Shown piece after piece: positions 46,147 to 56,708 of a DNA stretch of 64,000 bases. Position 1 is the first letter of the stretch. Every line of letters begins with the position of its first letter. Position numbers and translations under genes: made by a program. Below the pieces are notes generated by a model. The model was not told where the DNA came from and ran no database searches. It saw nothing but the letters and a program-made list of their open reading frames with translations. The stretch is from Malachius bipustulatus. Taxonomy: Eukaryota; Arthropoda; Insecta; Coleoptera; Melyridae. Location of the stretch: the NCBI GenBank assembly GCA_910589415.1, contig OU342639.1, positions 17,182,268 through 17,246,267 on the forward strand, read 5' to 3'.

Positions 46147-47161
46147 TCACGCAGTGTGTTTTCTATCAGGTATCTGTCGGACTATCCTTTCTAGCATTTT
46201 AAGCATGAAGGATGTCAGACTGATAGGCCTGAATAACTTAGCTAAAGTGTAGTCCTCTTTTCCTTGTTTGGGAATGAAGACCACATTTGCTTTCCTCCAT
46301 GCCTGGGGCACATATCCCGTTGCTAGGCTAGCCCGGAATATGTTTCTCACGCTGGGGAGAATCGTTTCCAGGCCCGCCTGCAGCAATGCTGGGAAAATGC
46401 CATCAGGTCCTGCTGTCTTGTATGGACGGAACTCTTTGCTTACCCTTCGTATGACCTCGTCGTTTACCAGATTTTCGGCTAGCTGCCAGTCCGAGGCTGG
46501 CTCCGCCCGCCTCTCTGGGTCGACTTGGTCTGTTCCCGGGAAGTGGATTCTGAGGAGGCGCTCAATTGTCTCCTCCTCCGTTTCTGTCCAGGTTCCGTCC
46601 TCTTTCTTGATCGAGCCTATTTCGTTGCGTTTTGAGGCACTGAGCAATTTTGCGAGCCTGGCTGCCTCCGGGAGGGAGGTTATCTCCTCGCAGAATTCTC
46701 GCCAGCTCGCTCTCTTGCTGTGCCTTATCTCTCTCTTAAATTCTCTTCTGGCTTCTCGAAAACGGTCCCATTGAGTGTCCTCTCCTGAGGTCACGGCCTG
46801 TCGAAGTGACCTCCTCGCTGACCTCCTGAGGTGATGAAGTTCTTTGCTCCACCACCTGATTTTCTTTTCTGGAGGCCTTCTCAAGGGACACGCCTTTTCG
46901 TACGCCTCAATTATCTTTTTGCTTACTTTCTCTACCTCTTGGTCTATGTTTTCCTGTGTGATTTGAGGTGGGGGACCCTTGAACCTTATTTGGAGATCTT
47001 TTGTAAAGATCTCCCAATTAGTTGTCCTTGGGTTTCGTTTGGGCTTGTCTGCCGCCATCCTCGCTTTGATCTTGAATCGGATCATGCGGTGGTCGGACAG
47101 CAGGACGTCGCCCGTCACTTGCCATTCTCGTACGTCACAGGTTATGCTTTTGGAGGCTAGT
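46147..47161 (-). pseudogene. Endonuclease end and RT N-terminal part of the 44021-47161 LINE
   Basis: Begins in the endonuclease C-terminus (LASKSITCDVREW, LLSDHRMIRF with the SDH motif). It runs through a basic linker to the RT fingers (YKTAGPDGIFPALLQ, WRKANVVFIPKQGK, RPISLTSFMLKMLER). The 5' half of the endonuclease is absent. Confidence 0.8.
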
Positions 47162-47904
47162 ATGGAGGAAAGACAGTACATCAGAGGTAGCGTAAAGTTC
47201 TAACTTCGTGAGTGTTTCCGGAGGTGTGCCCTGAACTCTGAGAATCCAACAGTTGCAGGATTTTTTTGAAGTGGTTTAGGTATTTGGTTGATGCGTACGT
47301 GTATGTCCTGTCTGTGAACGAAAGATGGAGTGTAGGGGGGTTGGAACAAATTGAAGCTGGTGCTGTAGTGATAGGTGAATCGGAAAGGTATTATAAGCTT
47401 ATCCTGATTTTTGTGAATCAGCTTGAGAAGAGAGAAGACGTACAAAGCAGGCAAGGCAAGAAGTTCAAGCCATCTGAAATGGCCTCTGCATGACTGCTGC
47501 ACTGACAAGCATGCCAGGATCCTAATCGCTCTCTTTTGAAGAAGAAAAACCCTTCGGAGAAACTTCTCAGACCCACTCCAGAAGGGCCAGCTCATTGGAC
47601 ATGTGGCTGATCAAATACCCATAATAAGCATAGAGAAGAACTTCATGAGACACCGTGTGTTGAAGTCGTCTGAGAAGAAAGCAGGCACTAGCAATAAGGC
47701 GACGGCAAAAATGATCTGTGTGAGCCGACCAGCTTAGGTCTTGGTCGATATGTAAGTTCAAAAACTTCACGCCACTATTCGGCTCGATCAAGACACCGTC
47801 GGTGGGTATGAAAATCGGTCAACTCGGTTGAGTTTTAGTTTATTGTCCCGCTGAGTCATAAAGATGCTCTTTTCAAAGCAAGTTGAACGGTATTTATCAG
47901 ACTA

Positions 47905-48190
47905 GGAAGGTCTGATTAGTATTATTTGGATTAACTTGTACACCCTTGTACTTTGGACTTTGACGACCGGATTAATCCTAAATTTTATTACAGATCCTTA
48001 ATATACCTAAGTATAAAACAGTGTAACTGATGTCCTCTAACCTTTTCGATCCTATATCTATCATCGCTTAGAAGTTACCCATTAATTCTCATTGAAACAG
48101 AATAAAAATAACGTATCTAAGCTTTATTCTTCTGCTAAAAACTTGGCGTTTTTGTTATTAATTTATCAGTGACATAGGTATAGAAATAGG
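47905..48190. other. Short intergenic stretch, nothing recognised
   Basis: AT-rich sequence between the LINE fragment and the dispersed repeat. Confidence 0.4.
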
Positions 48191-48199
48191 TCAAAATTC

Positions 48200-48385
48200 C
48201 TAATTGATTTATTCCATTTTATGACACGTTTTTAAAGGAACTGAACTGAAATTTTCCCAATGTGTTACCTAGTGCCATTAAAAATTTCAGCCCCCTATTT
48301 TCCAAAGTTGTGAAAATATTCATTATTGAATCGTATATGAAAATACACTATTTATGCGATTGATGGGCAAGAAGGTTGTTAGTTT
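48200..48385 (+). repeat. Dispersed direct repeat, copy 2
   Basis: Shares ordered blocks with 39300-39500. It lies just upstream of the first recognised coding exon of the DUF4781 gene. Confidence 0.65.
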
Positions 48386-48487
48386 TAGAATTGCAAGTAG
48401 TTCGGATTTACTGGTGTAGAATGTAATATATTACATATTATACATAATTACCTACCTATGTAAAAATTAATATATATTTTTTTGTAG

Positions 48488-49427
48488 ATGTCGGATTGGA
48501 GAAAGAATGCAAAAGACTTTCAAAAATATATTTATTTGAGTTTCTCTGGAAGGCAGTGGGATGTCTACAATTTGGAGAACGAAAGAGACTTAATCGTAGT
48601 GAAAGTTTGTTTTGTTGTTTTTGGTCCACCTCAGTCCACAAGTGACGGCGATGATAATAATAATATTAGAAATGCTTACAGCTCTGACCAAAAGGAGTCT
48701 GTTGAAAAAATCGTCAATAAAATAATCGACGTTCACCATAACTTTTCCTCATCAAGAAAGCTTCATACGGGTACGATTTTCGTGTACTGCTTTAACGAAG
48801 ATGGCAAGGAATATTTCGTACCAGTATTTCGCGTTGCCGTTGCATCCGACGATAAGGTACTTTTTCACAATAATTTATTATTATAATGTTTGTTTATTAT
48901 CTTTTAACATGTTCTTTAGACAAAGGACTGTAGATACATTGACCAGAGCTGCCGAGTATACAAAAATTGGACAGATTGGAAAGAGAACAACACCCTCCCA
49001 AAAACTCACTACTGCTATCCCACACGTCGTTACTATACCTGCTCCACGAAGAACGAGTATGATTTCAACAATACTGAAGACCCTAATTTAGAATTCGGCG
49101 AATCACCAAAGAGCTCTACAGCCTCTCAAGTGGCAGAAGTTTTGGATGTAGGTGCAGGTATTGGAGGTTTGGCTTGCGCTGGAATTACAATCGTATCTCT
49201 TTTTACACCACTTGGGCCACTTGTTATGGGCGCTAATGTATTTGGAGTCGCATCAGCTTTGTATGGTGGGGGAAGGTATATTAATAATTTTAATTAATAT
49301 ATAAAAGGAGTAGATTCACATTTAGGTATTTAAAATACCTATTCTTTTTAAATCTGCTCTTATTCTGCTATTATATCTGCTTTTATTTCCGCCGTAGATC
49401 ATTGCAAAGATTGGCAGACAAGGGCAG
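48488..49427 (+). CDS. DUF4781-type protein, 5' part (gene interrupted by a BEL element)
   Basis: Coding exons 48488-48856, 48920-49275 and the first 30 nt of exon 3 (49398-49427) encode about 250 residues. The ATG follows a TTTTTTTGTAG acceptor directly, so a 5' UTR exon, or more coding sequence, probably lies upstream. Recognisable segments are RDLIVVKVCFVVFGP, QKESVEKIVNKIIDVH, KLHTGTIFVYCFNEDGKEYF and a Cys-rich part (DCRYIDQSCRVYKNWTDW, HYCYP). A Gly/Ala-rich hydrophobic stretch leads into exon 3. This pattern matches insect DUF4781 proteins, whose function is unknown; a surface or membrane role is only a guess. Exon 3 is cut after 30 nt by the retrotransposon, so a transcript of this haplotype would run into antisense BEL sequence. 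Confidence 0.85.
49423..49427. repeat. Target-site duplication GGCAG, left copy
   Basis: GGCAG directly precedes the BEL LTR and recurs directly after the other LTR at 56709-56713. Confidence 0.9.
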
Positions 49428-49991
49428 TGTTAACTCCGCGTCAAAGAGCCTAAAAATATTAACGACGCGATTCGATCCTGAAAGGGGCTAAATTAATGCG
49501 GCTCGATGCCGCGATGGTAATGACAAATCGCCACGGTGACAGGATCGAAATTTAGGGAAGGACCAGGCTATAATTGCCAATGATTGACAGGAACACAATT
49601 AATTAATAATTATCGAAATTACTGACCTTGTGTCTTGTCCGACTAAAGGGGCACTTGTTTTAATTTGCGAGATGTTGTAACTATTATTATTGTTCACTCT
49701 GCTTCACTATGTAGGTACCCACGATTGTTCCACTACTTTATACCGCTTCCTTATTTAATTAAAGAACTAGGTATCCCGTTTCCGTAACACCAGCATCGAC
49801 GAGTCTGGTACGAACGGCACTCTTGGTCGAGCTCTCTCCTCTCTCGATGTTAAACCTCGACTCTCCTCTATGTGTGGTCCTGTCCGGTCAGGTGTCCTTT
49901 TTGTTCGTCCCGATGTGTAAAGGGATAGGAAGGGGTAGGAAACGGTGGTGTCTTAGAGAATACGAATCGATTATTCACCAAGGACGTAACA
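49428..49991 (-). repeat. BEL 3' LTR
   Basis: 564 bp, TGTTAACTCC to CGTAACA on the + strand. By eye I saw no difference from the copy at 56145-56708. Confidence 0.93.
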
Positions 49992-50134
49992 TACCGCCCA
50001 CCAAAATTACCGGAGGAATTTTCCGCTATCAGAAAATTGAACCAAAAGCGAAACTAACGAAAACGAAATTAACGACAATAACAAAAACGAAACGAAACGA
50101 AACGACAAGTCAGGGACGAAATTCCCTGAGTCCG

Positions 50135-53100
50135 TTACTGGTTAGGTAACGGGCAAAGTTTGACCAGAGGTCGTTTACAAAGACCTCTGGTCGTACGAAC
50201 CGAGGCAACCCTGGCGACACCATCCGCACCAGGGTGCAGAGAAACAATTCTTCCTAGAGCCCATTTCAAAGGAGACAACAATTCATCCTTTATCAACACC
50301 AACGAACCGATATCCGTTGACTCAAACAAATGGGTTTTCGACCATTTACTCCTCTGGTGGAAATTATGAAGATATTCAGCCCTCCAACGTGTCCAAAAAT
50401 CACGTTGCATCCGTTGCACCAATTGCCAACGAGAAAGACGAGAAATCTTCAGATGTGACAAGTTCACATCCGGCACCGACGACAGAGGTTCCAAGGTCAG
50501 AAAATGACCAGGGGTCAACGCGGATAGATCGTTGGGGTCGCTACTAATGGGGCAAAGGGGGCGCGAATTCAAGACGGCCTCGATCTGAACGATGAAGGTG
50601 TTCAGCTCCTCATAAGTCAAAATTTGACCACCAATAACACGGGCCATGTGTGTTTTGACGGACTTAACACCGCTCTCCCACAGTCCACCGAAGTGTGGAG
50701 CTGAGGGTGGATTGAAGTGCCATCGAATACCTTCCCCTTCTGCGGCGATTTTCAAATTTGAGTTGAGCTCCTTGTTAGCTCCGACGAAATTGGTTCCACA
50801 GTCACTGTAGATGTCACTACAGCGACCGCGGCGAGCGACAAACCTCCTAAGAGCTGCCAGGAAAGTCTCTGACGATAAATCAGAAGCGATTTCGAGATGA
50901 ATCGCGCGAGTCGCGAAACATACGAACAAACATAAATAGGCTTTAGAAGTTTTGACACCCCTATACCTCGACAAGACAATAGGAAAGGGTCCCCCATAAT
51001 CGACCCCGACACAACTAAAAGGCTTCAATTGGGAGACACGAGCGACAGGTAAATTCCCCATGGGAGGCTCCAACGAGAGGGGACGAGTGCGAAAGCAACG
51101 ATTGCATTTCGACAAATAACTACGAATGACCCTACGAGCAGACAGGATCCAAAAATTTTGTTGAAGGAGATAATGAGTAGTGTTCACTCCTGGGTGCAAA
51201 TTACCTCGATGTATCTGATCAATCAAAAGTTCAACCAACCTATGCCTTCCTGGCAACAATGCGGGATATTTAGCGTCGAATGCTAAACCCGAATGCAACA
51301 GTCGACCCCCGACTCGCAAAATACCGAAATCATCAATAAAGGGCGACAATGACTGCAAGTACTTGGCACATGGTTTACCAGAGCGAATTTTCTCCAATTC
51401 CGAAGAGAAGACCGAAGATTGAACAATTCTAACAATGTGCATGAGAGCAGCATGCAACTCAGAGACACTCAATGCACCAGTGGTCCTATTGACAGCACGA
51501 CAATTGTTAGTGAAACGAAAACAACGAGCGATAATACCCTGAATTTTCCTCAAAGAAGAAAATCTTTTCAACAAAACATCGACATCCGAAATCTCTATCG
51601 TAGCGAACAAAACAATATTCCTTTTCTCCAGTTCAACATCAGAAGTGGGAGCAATGGGAAAGAGTGCTGGCCAAGATTCCAGCGGCAATCTGAGGAATTC
51701 AGGCCCCGCCCACCATGCGGAAGCCCCGACTAACTCCTCTGGTAACAAGCCCCGAGACGCGACGTCCGCTGGGTTGTCACCTGAACGTACATGATTCCAA
51801 CAATCCGGAGGAATTCGATCCTGAATGTGGACGACACGATTCGAAACAAAAGTCTTCCACCGATGTGGAGACGACTTGATCCAGGATAGAGCGACCGAAG
51901 AGTCACTCCAAGCGAAAACCTTATCAACAACAATGGATTGAGGACCTTGTTCAAGGACGAACGAAACGAGATCTGATAGTAAGACTGCGGCACACAATTC
52001 CAGCCGTGGAACGGAGAGTGGTTTGAGCGGAGCAACACGAGACTTGGCAGTAACGAAACGAACCTGCACATTGCCATCGGCGTCCTCGAAACGATAATAC
52101 ACCACACCCGCATAACCTGCAGTCGACGCATCACAAAATGCGTGCAGTTGACACGACACGAAAGATCCTTCGGGAACCAAGCACCTAGGGATTGTCAACT
52201 TGGATAAAACATGAAGAGTGGACTTATATCGATTCCACTTTTCGACAACATCAGCTGGTGGATCTTCATCCCAATCCAGCCCGAGATACCACAAATGTTG
52301 AATGACTCGTTTTGCCATAAAGGTCAATGGGCACAAGAAACCCAACGGGTCATAGATCTTAGCGACTTCTGAGAGAATGCTTCTCTTAGTACAAGGTGAA
52401 TCTATGGACTTAACCATGAACGAAAACGAATCAGTAGCCGATTGCCACTGAAGGCCAAGAATTTTCACCGAAAAGTCCGATTCCGAATCAAAGTTGGATG
52501 ACTGCTGTTGACAATGTTCAACCGGCAGATCCTGAAGCAATTGTGGATTGTTAGCAGACCATTTCCGCAACTCAAATTGTCCCAATTGCAATAGCGAAAT
52601 GAGCTGATTTCTCAACTCCAAGGTTTCCTCGATTTGATTTGCCCCAATGGCAAAATCATCGACATAAAGCCCGAGACGAATGGCTTTCGAAGCGAGAGGA
52701 AACTTCTCAGAATTTTCTTGAGCTAATTGTAACAAGCACCTAATGGCCAAATATGGCGAGGACGAAACACCATAAGTTACAGTGTTCAATTTGTAACTTC
52801 GAATAGGATCCTTTTCTGAAAAACGCCAACGAATTAATTGATACTGTCGATGTGAATCTCCAACTAAAATTTGCCGATACATCTGCCTAATGTCACAAGT
52901 GAACACGAATTTGTTCTCTCGAAAACGAAGCAAAACACTAGTGATGTCATTTTGCAACTTCGGACCAATCAACAAGGTATCATTTAACGAAAGATTGTTC
53001 GATGCTTTGGCCGAGGCGTCGAACACGACACGAATTTTCGACGATACTGGGGCGAGCGAAGACACATCAGAAGACATCGAAACACCAGGGTCTTTAAAAA

Positions 53101-55423
53101 CGCAATGATGCGGAATGTAATAAGAGTTTGCAGATTCCGACTCCAATGGCACCAACGACATGTGCCCAGCCTCCAAATAATCTTTCATAAACTCTACATA
53201 CATGTCTCTAATGTGAGGCAACCTCGACAATCGTCTCTCCAAAGCGAGCAAACGACGATCTGCGACATTCAACGAATCATTAAAGATAGGCAACTCTTTG
53301 CTATCCTTAAATGGCAACAATACCCCAAAACGACCTGATTCTTCTCGATAATGAGACTCAACGAACAACGACTCAGCCTCTTGTTCCTCATTAGAGCAAA
53401 CCTCAACTGAAGGCACCTCCTCAACTCTCCAAAATGCCTTAAGAGTCTCTTCAAGGGTCGAATCTACCGACGCAAAACAAGCTTGAACCTCGCCCGCAAC
53501 CTTCGACGAAATGGTTCCCAAAAGAACCCAACCAAACGTCGTGTTCATTGCGGCTGGACAGTTATCACTGCCCGACAAATAACCATCATGAACAATATTG
53601 GGAAAGATGTCAGCTCCTAGCAAAACATCGACAGAACCAGGCGTGTACCAATTAGGATCCGCTAACTTCAAATTATCAAGCGCCTTCGATGGCGAAATGT
53701 CAACACTGGGAAGTTTTCCACAAATATTGGGCAAGACCAAAGTACTTACTTTAAAAGTAGGTGATGGTACCCCAACGGGACGAATAATGCAATCAGATGA
53801 TCCCTGGGCCGATCCCAAGGTCACGTGACCCAAACAAGAAATAGGTGTTGATGATCGATTCAAGTGCAAGCCCAAACGCTTGCGGCACCGATCAGTAATA
53901 AAAGACGACTGACTGCCAGAGTCAATTAAAGAACGAACCACTTGATAGTTGCCCCACTTGTCTTGAACTTCAATACATGCGGTTGCTAAAAGAACCGTAG
54001 TATTGCTACGAGAACGAGAACGAACATCCTGAAAGGATGGGAGAGAAGACATGGCAACCGTGGATGCGACTGGAGGCGGCTCAACTCGATGAGAAGCTGC
54101 TCCATCCGAATTACTAAGTTTAACGAAATGTAATAAAGAGTGGTGCCGACCTGCACACTCCTTACACGAATGAGAAGAGGGGCACTGCTTCACCAAGTGT
54201 GAAGGGCCAAAACAATTTAGGCACAAGCGCGCTGCCTTCACAGCCTCAAAACGCTTGCGCGGGTCCAACTTCAAAAAAGAACGACAATTCGAGATCGGGT
54301 GTTCTCCATTACAATGGAAGCACGACTGCTTCGATGAAGACGCACTCGACGTTGACAAAAATGCATGTGAATTCCTCGATTCCACTTTTCCACCAGACTT
54401 GACGCTACTCCGCTTACCAACGACTGCAGACGGAGATAGGTCATTCCCCAAAGATGATTCTAATGCACGACACTGTGACGACAAAAACTTGTGCAAATCC
54501 TGATATGATGGAAACTCTTCAGATGCAAATTGGAGTTCGAAACGCTTTCGAGTAGCGTTATCCAATTTCTGTAGCAACCAGTTGAACAAAGTGAAATCCC
54601 AGAGAGAGACGCCTGAGACCTGACCCAAAGCTGTAATATTTTCTGAAAAGGTATTCAACAATTCACGAAGCGATTGTGAGGAATCAGAATCCGTTATTTT
54701 GGGAGCATTACAAATCGCCTGCCAATAACACGTCGCAAGTACTCGCTCATTCTGATACCTTTGGACAAGAGTATCGAAAGCTATCACATAATTGTCATCT
54801 GTCAGTGGTAAATGTTTGACAAGGGTAAGAGGTTCCTTTGACAAAGTCGAAACTAAATACTGGAACTTCTCAATTGGAGCTAACGAATCATTCGAATGAA
54901 TCAAAGTCCTAAACAAATCATAATAAACCGACCACATCCTCAACGAACCATCAAAAGTAGGTATACCGATACGAGGCAATTTCACATGTGAACTTGCAGA
55001 GGGGGGTAGCGCGGGAGCACCAGACTGTCGACTATTTAACGATTCACTCGAACCATGACGTGATTTCACCACCGTATCCTGAGTCGATTCCAACGACAAT
55101 TGAACCGCTCTAATCTGAAAATAAACCGAATCAACTTCGATAAGTAGTCCCGAGTATGATTTCCAAATCTCCGATGACACATCTACGACCAAAGCACTCT
55201 TATCTGCCGACTCAACCGTAATCAGGATATTTCTATCAACCTCCTGCACCTGATTGTACAAATCTGAAGCGCTGTCGCATGCAGCCAGGACAATAAAACG
55301 CGACTTTTCATCAATGGGTGCTGAAACTACTGTCAGAATCGAGTTCAAACGAGTCAAAAACTTCGAAACAGAAGCGTTTGCTCCGACCAAAGTGTTGGAC
55401 ATTTTGCTAAAGAGTATCAACAA
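50135..55423 (-). CDS. BEL/Pao polyprotein (gag, protease, RT, RNase H, integrase)
   Basis: An uninterrupted frame of 1762 codons. A second ATG at codon 8 may be the real start. Order: gag with the DUF1759 region (about 150-340) and CCHC-like knuckles (CFHCNGEHPISNC at about 364, CLNCFGPSHLVKQC at about 400). The aspartic protease has LIDSGSQSSF at about 497. The reverse transcriptase has FTCDIRQMYRQI and the catalytic YVDDFAIGAN at about 918. The Pao RNase H region has AFCDASTAGYAG. The integrase has an HPG...HxxxC...C zinc region and a DDE core (GVDYGGPF at about 1470, YSDCGTNFVGAN at about 1537, GLWESGVKSVK), then a C-terminal DUF5641-like domain. No stop or obvious catalytic loss was found. 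There is no env. Confidence 0.93.
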   Translation of the reverse strand: MLILFSKMSNTLVGANASVSKFLTRLNSILTVVSAPIDEKSRFIVLAACDSASDLYNQVQEVDRNILITVESADKSALVVDVSSEIWKSYSGLLIEVDSVYFQIRAVQLSLESTQDTVVKSRHGSSESLNSRQSGAPALPPSASSHVKLPRIGIPTFDGSLRMWSVYYDLFRTLIHSNDSLAPIEKFQYLVSTLSKEPLTLVKHLPLTDDNYVIAFDTLVQRYQNERVLATCYWQAICNAPKITDSDSSQSLRELLNTFSENITALGQVSGVSLWDFTLFNWLLQKLDNATRKRFELQFASEEFPSYQDLHKFLSSQCRALESSLGNDLSPSAVVGKRSSVKSGGKVESRNSHAFLSTSSASSSKQSCFHCNGEHPISNCRSFLKLDPRKRFEAVKAARLCLNCFGPSHLVKQCPSSHSCKECAGRHHSLLHFVKLSNSDGAASHRVEPPPVASTVAMSSLPSFQDVRSRSRSNTTVLLATACIEVQDKWGNYQVVRSLIDSGSQSSFITDRCRKRLGLHLNRSSTPISCLGHVTLGSAQGSSDCIIRPVGVPSPTFKVSTLVLPNICGKLPSVDISPSKALDNLKLADPNWYTPGSVDVLLGADIFPNIVHDGYLSGSDNCPAAMNTTFGWVLLGTISSKVAGEVQACFASVDSTLEETLKAFWRVEEVPSVEVCSNEEQEAESLFVESHYREESGRFGVLLPFKDSKELPIFNDSLNVADRRLLALERRLSRLPHIRDMYVEFMKDYLEAGHMSLVPLESESANSYYIPHHCVFKDPGVSMSSDVSSLAPVSSKIRVVFDASAKASNNLSLNDTLLIGPKLQNDITSVLLRFRENKFVFTCDIRQMYRQILVGDSHRQYQLIRWRFSEKDPIRSYKLNTVTYGVSSSPYLAIRCLLQLAQENSEKFPLASKAIRLGLYVDDFAIGANQIEETLELRNQLISLLQLGQFELRKWSANNPQLLQDLPVEHCQQQSSNFDSESDFSVKILGLQWQSATDSFSFMVKSIDSPCTKRSILSEVAKIYDPLGFLCPLTFMAKRVIQHLWYLGLDWDEDPPADVVEKWNRYKSTLHVLSKLTIPRCLVPEGSFVSCQLHAFCDASTAGYAGVVYYRFEDADGNVQVRFVTAKSRVAPLKPLSVPRLELCAAVLLSDLVSFVLEQGPQSIVVDKVFAWSDSSVALSWIKSSPHRWKTFVSNRVVHIQDRIPPDCWNHVRSGDNPADVASRGLLPEELVGASAWWAGPEFLRLPLESWPALFPIAPTSDVELEKRNIVLFATIEISDVDVLLKRFSSLRKIQGIIARCFRFTNNCRAVNRTTGALSVSELHAALMHIVRIVQSSVFSSELEKIRSGKPCAKYLQSLSPFIDDFGILRVGGRLLHSGLAFDAKYPALLPGRHRLVELLIDQIHRGNLHPGVNTTHYLLQQNFWILSARRVIRSYLSKCNRCFRTRPLSLEPPMGNLPVARVSQLKPFSCVGVDYGGPFPIVLSRYRGVKTSKAYLCLFVCFATRAIHLEIASDLSSETFLAALRRFVARRGRCSDIYSDCGTNFVGANKELNSNLKIAAEGEGIRWHFNPPSAPHFGGLWESGVKSVKTHMARVIGGQILTYEELNTFIVQIEAVLNSRPLCPISSDPNDLSALTPGHFLTLEPLSSVPDVNLSHLKISRLSRWQLVQRMQRDFWTRWRAEYLHNFHQRSKWSKTHLFESTDIGSLVLIKDELLSPLKWALGRIVSLHPGADGVARVASVRTTRGLCKRPLVKLCPLPNQ

Positions 55424-55436
55424 AACACTAAAGCAA

Positions 55437-55865
55437 TAAACGAATAAGGGTTATTTTTTACACCTGTAAAAAATACAACGACAACGAAATACGAACAATA
55501 ACTAAAAATAAGTACCTAACCAAGTGAAGGTTACTTATTTAAAAACGAGTTGAAAATAAATTGACTTTGAAATTCACCAAAAAACAATACTTGAGATACC
55601 GAGTGTACCCAGTAGGTATACCGTGAATACAAAAATCAATATTTTCCCTGTAACAACGAAAAAGGGTTATTCGTTAAAAAACCTGTAAAAATACAACAAC
55701 AACGAACGATGAGCAATACCAAAAATAAGTACCTAACCAAGTGAAAGTTACTTATTTAATATCGAGTTGAAAATAAATTATTGAATTCGAATTCACCAAA
55801 AACAATACTTAAGATACCGAGTGTACCCAGTATACCGTGAATACAAAATCAATATTCTGCCCTGC
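55437..55865 (-). repeat. Tandem duplication in the BEL leader, unit about 215 bp
   Basis: Two successive copies (from about 55438 and about 55656) share ATAAGTACCTAACCAAGTGA, GAGTTGAAAATAAATT and GATACCGAGTGTACCCAGTA in the same order, with a few indels. They lie between the 5' LTR and the gag start. Confidence 0.8.
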
Positions 55866-56144
55866 GAATTCAGAGAGAAAATATTTCAACTATATTTACA
55901 GAAGTTTTTAAAACGAACACCTGCAACGAACGAAGAAGTGGAGTGAGGTGAGAATGGAGTAAAATTAGTGGAATGGGTGAAAATGCCGTCTGGCGTCCTT
56001 TGGATCGACTATTTCGAATCCTTTGACCTACAAACAGGCTACCTTAACACAGTGAGTGAGAAACTAATTTCAAACAAATGATGCAACCAATTAATGAACT
56101 ATATTTCCACGAGCTTTCCTATCCGGCTCGAAGGACCAAAAAAA

Positions 56145-56708
56145 TGTTAACTCCGCGTCAAAGAGCCTAAAAATATTAACGACGCGATTCGATCCTGAAA
56201 GGGGCTAAATTAATGCGGCTCGATGCCGCGATGGTAATGACAAATCGCCACGGTGACAGGATCGAAATTTAGGGAAGGACCAGGCTATAATTGCCAATGA
56301 TTGACAGGAACACAATTAATTAATAATTATCGAAATTACTGACCTTGTGTCTTGTCCGACTAAAGGGGCACTTGTTTTAATTTGCGAGATGTTGTAACTA
56401 TTATTATTGTTCACTCTGCTTCACTATGTAGGTACCCACGATTGTTCCACTACTTTATACCGCTTCCTTATTTAATTAAAGAACTAGGTATCCCGTTTCC
56501 GTAACACCAGCATCGACGAGTCTGGTACGAACGGCACTCTTGGTCGAGCTCTCTCCTCTCTCGATGTTAAACCTCGACTCTCCTCTATGTGTGGTCCTGT
56601 CCGGTCAGGTGTCCTTTTTGTTCGTCCCGATGTGTAAAGGGATAGGAAGGGGTAGGAAACGGTGGTGTCTTAGAGAATACGAATCGATTATTCACCAAGG
56701 ACGTAACA
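56145..56708 (-). repeat. BEL 5' LTR
   Basis: 564 bp. Carries the same sequence as 49428-49991 as far as I could compare. Confidence 0.93.

Larger units (their letters stand above)
44021..47161 (-). mobile_element. LINE with endonuclease end, RT, RNase H and zinc motif; 41-bp target duplication
   Basis: A 41-bp direct repeat with one mismatch (ATGGAGGAARGACAGTACAT and onward) flanks it at 43980-44020 and 47162-47202. The 3' tail is (CTA)n-like. It is truncated inside the endonuclease domain at its 5' end. Coding capacity is nearly continuous except for a frameshift at a run of G at about 45939-45951 and two others. Protein order fits the I/LOA/R1 group. Confidence 0.85.
43900..47900 (-). mobile_element. 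CR1/Rex-like LINE fragment, split by another LINE
   Basis: On the - strand, 47791-47203 reads FLNLHIDQDLSWSAHTDHF, ISHMSNELALLEWV-like (frame change), then VFLLQKRAIRILACLS and LLALPALYVFSLL. This is the C-terminal RT region of CR1-type LINEs (VFxLQKRAIR). The remaining tail continues at 43979 and below, after the inserted LINE is skipped. Frameshifted and non-functional. Confidence 0.65.
49428..56708 (-). mobile_element. Full-length BEL/Pao LTR retrotransposon
   Basis: 7281 bp with two 564-bp LTRs, a 5-bp target duplication and one long polyprotein ORF on the - strand. The leader next to the 5' LTR (about 56120-56144) reads TTTGGTCCTTCGAGCCGGAT, a sequence typical for BEL/Pao elements at the primer-binding region. 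A purine-rich GGTGGGCGGTA abuts the 3' LTR (49992-50002 in complement). All expected parts are present, so the element looks competent for transposition. It lies in antisense orientation inside exon 3 of the DUF4781 gene. Confidence 0.95.

Noticed and set aside
44921..46774. Several + strand ORFs of 74-168 codons
   Set aside because: All are antisense shadows of the nearly intact LINE at 44021-47161.
52725..52745. GGACGAAAC in the BEL sequence as a hammerhead fragment
   Set aside because: No CTGATGA or stem partner lies nearby, and it falls within conserved RT coding sequence.
50160..54503. Numerous short ORFs on both strands inside the BEL element
   Set aside because: They overlap the 1762-codon polyprotein in other frames and show no family features.
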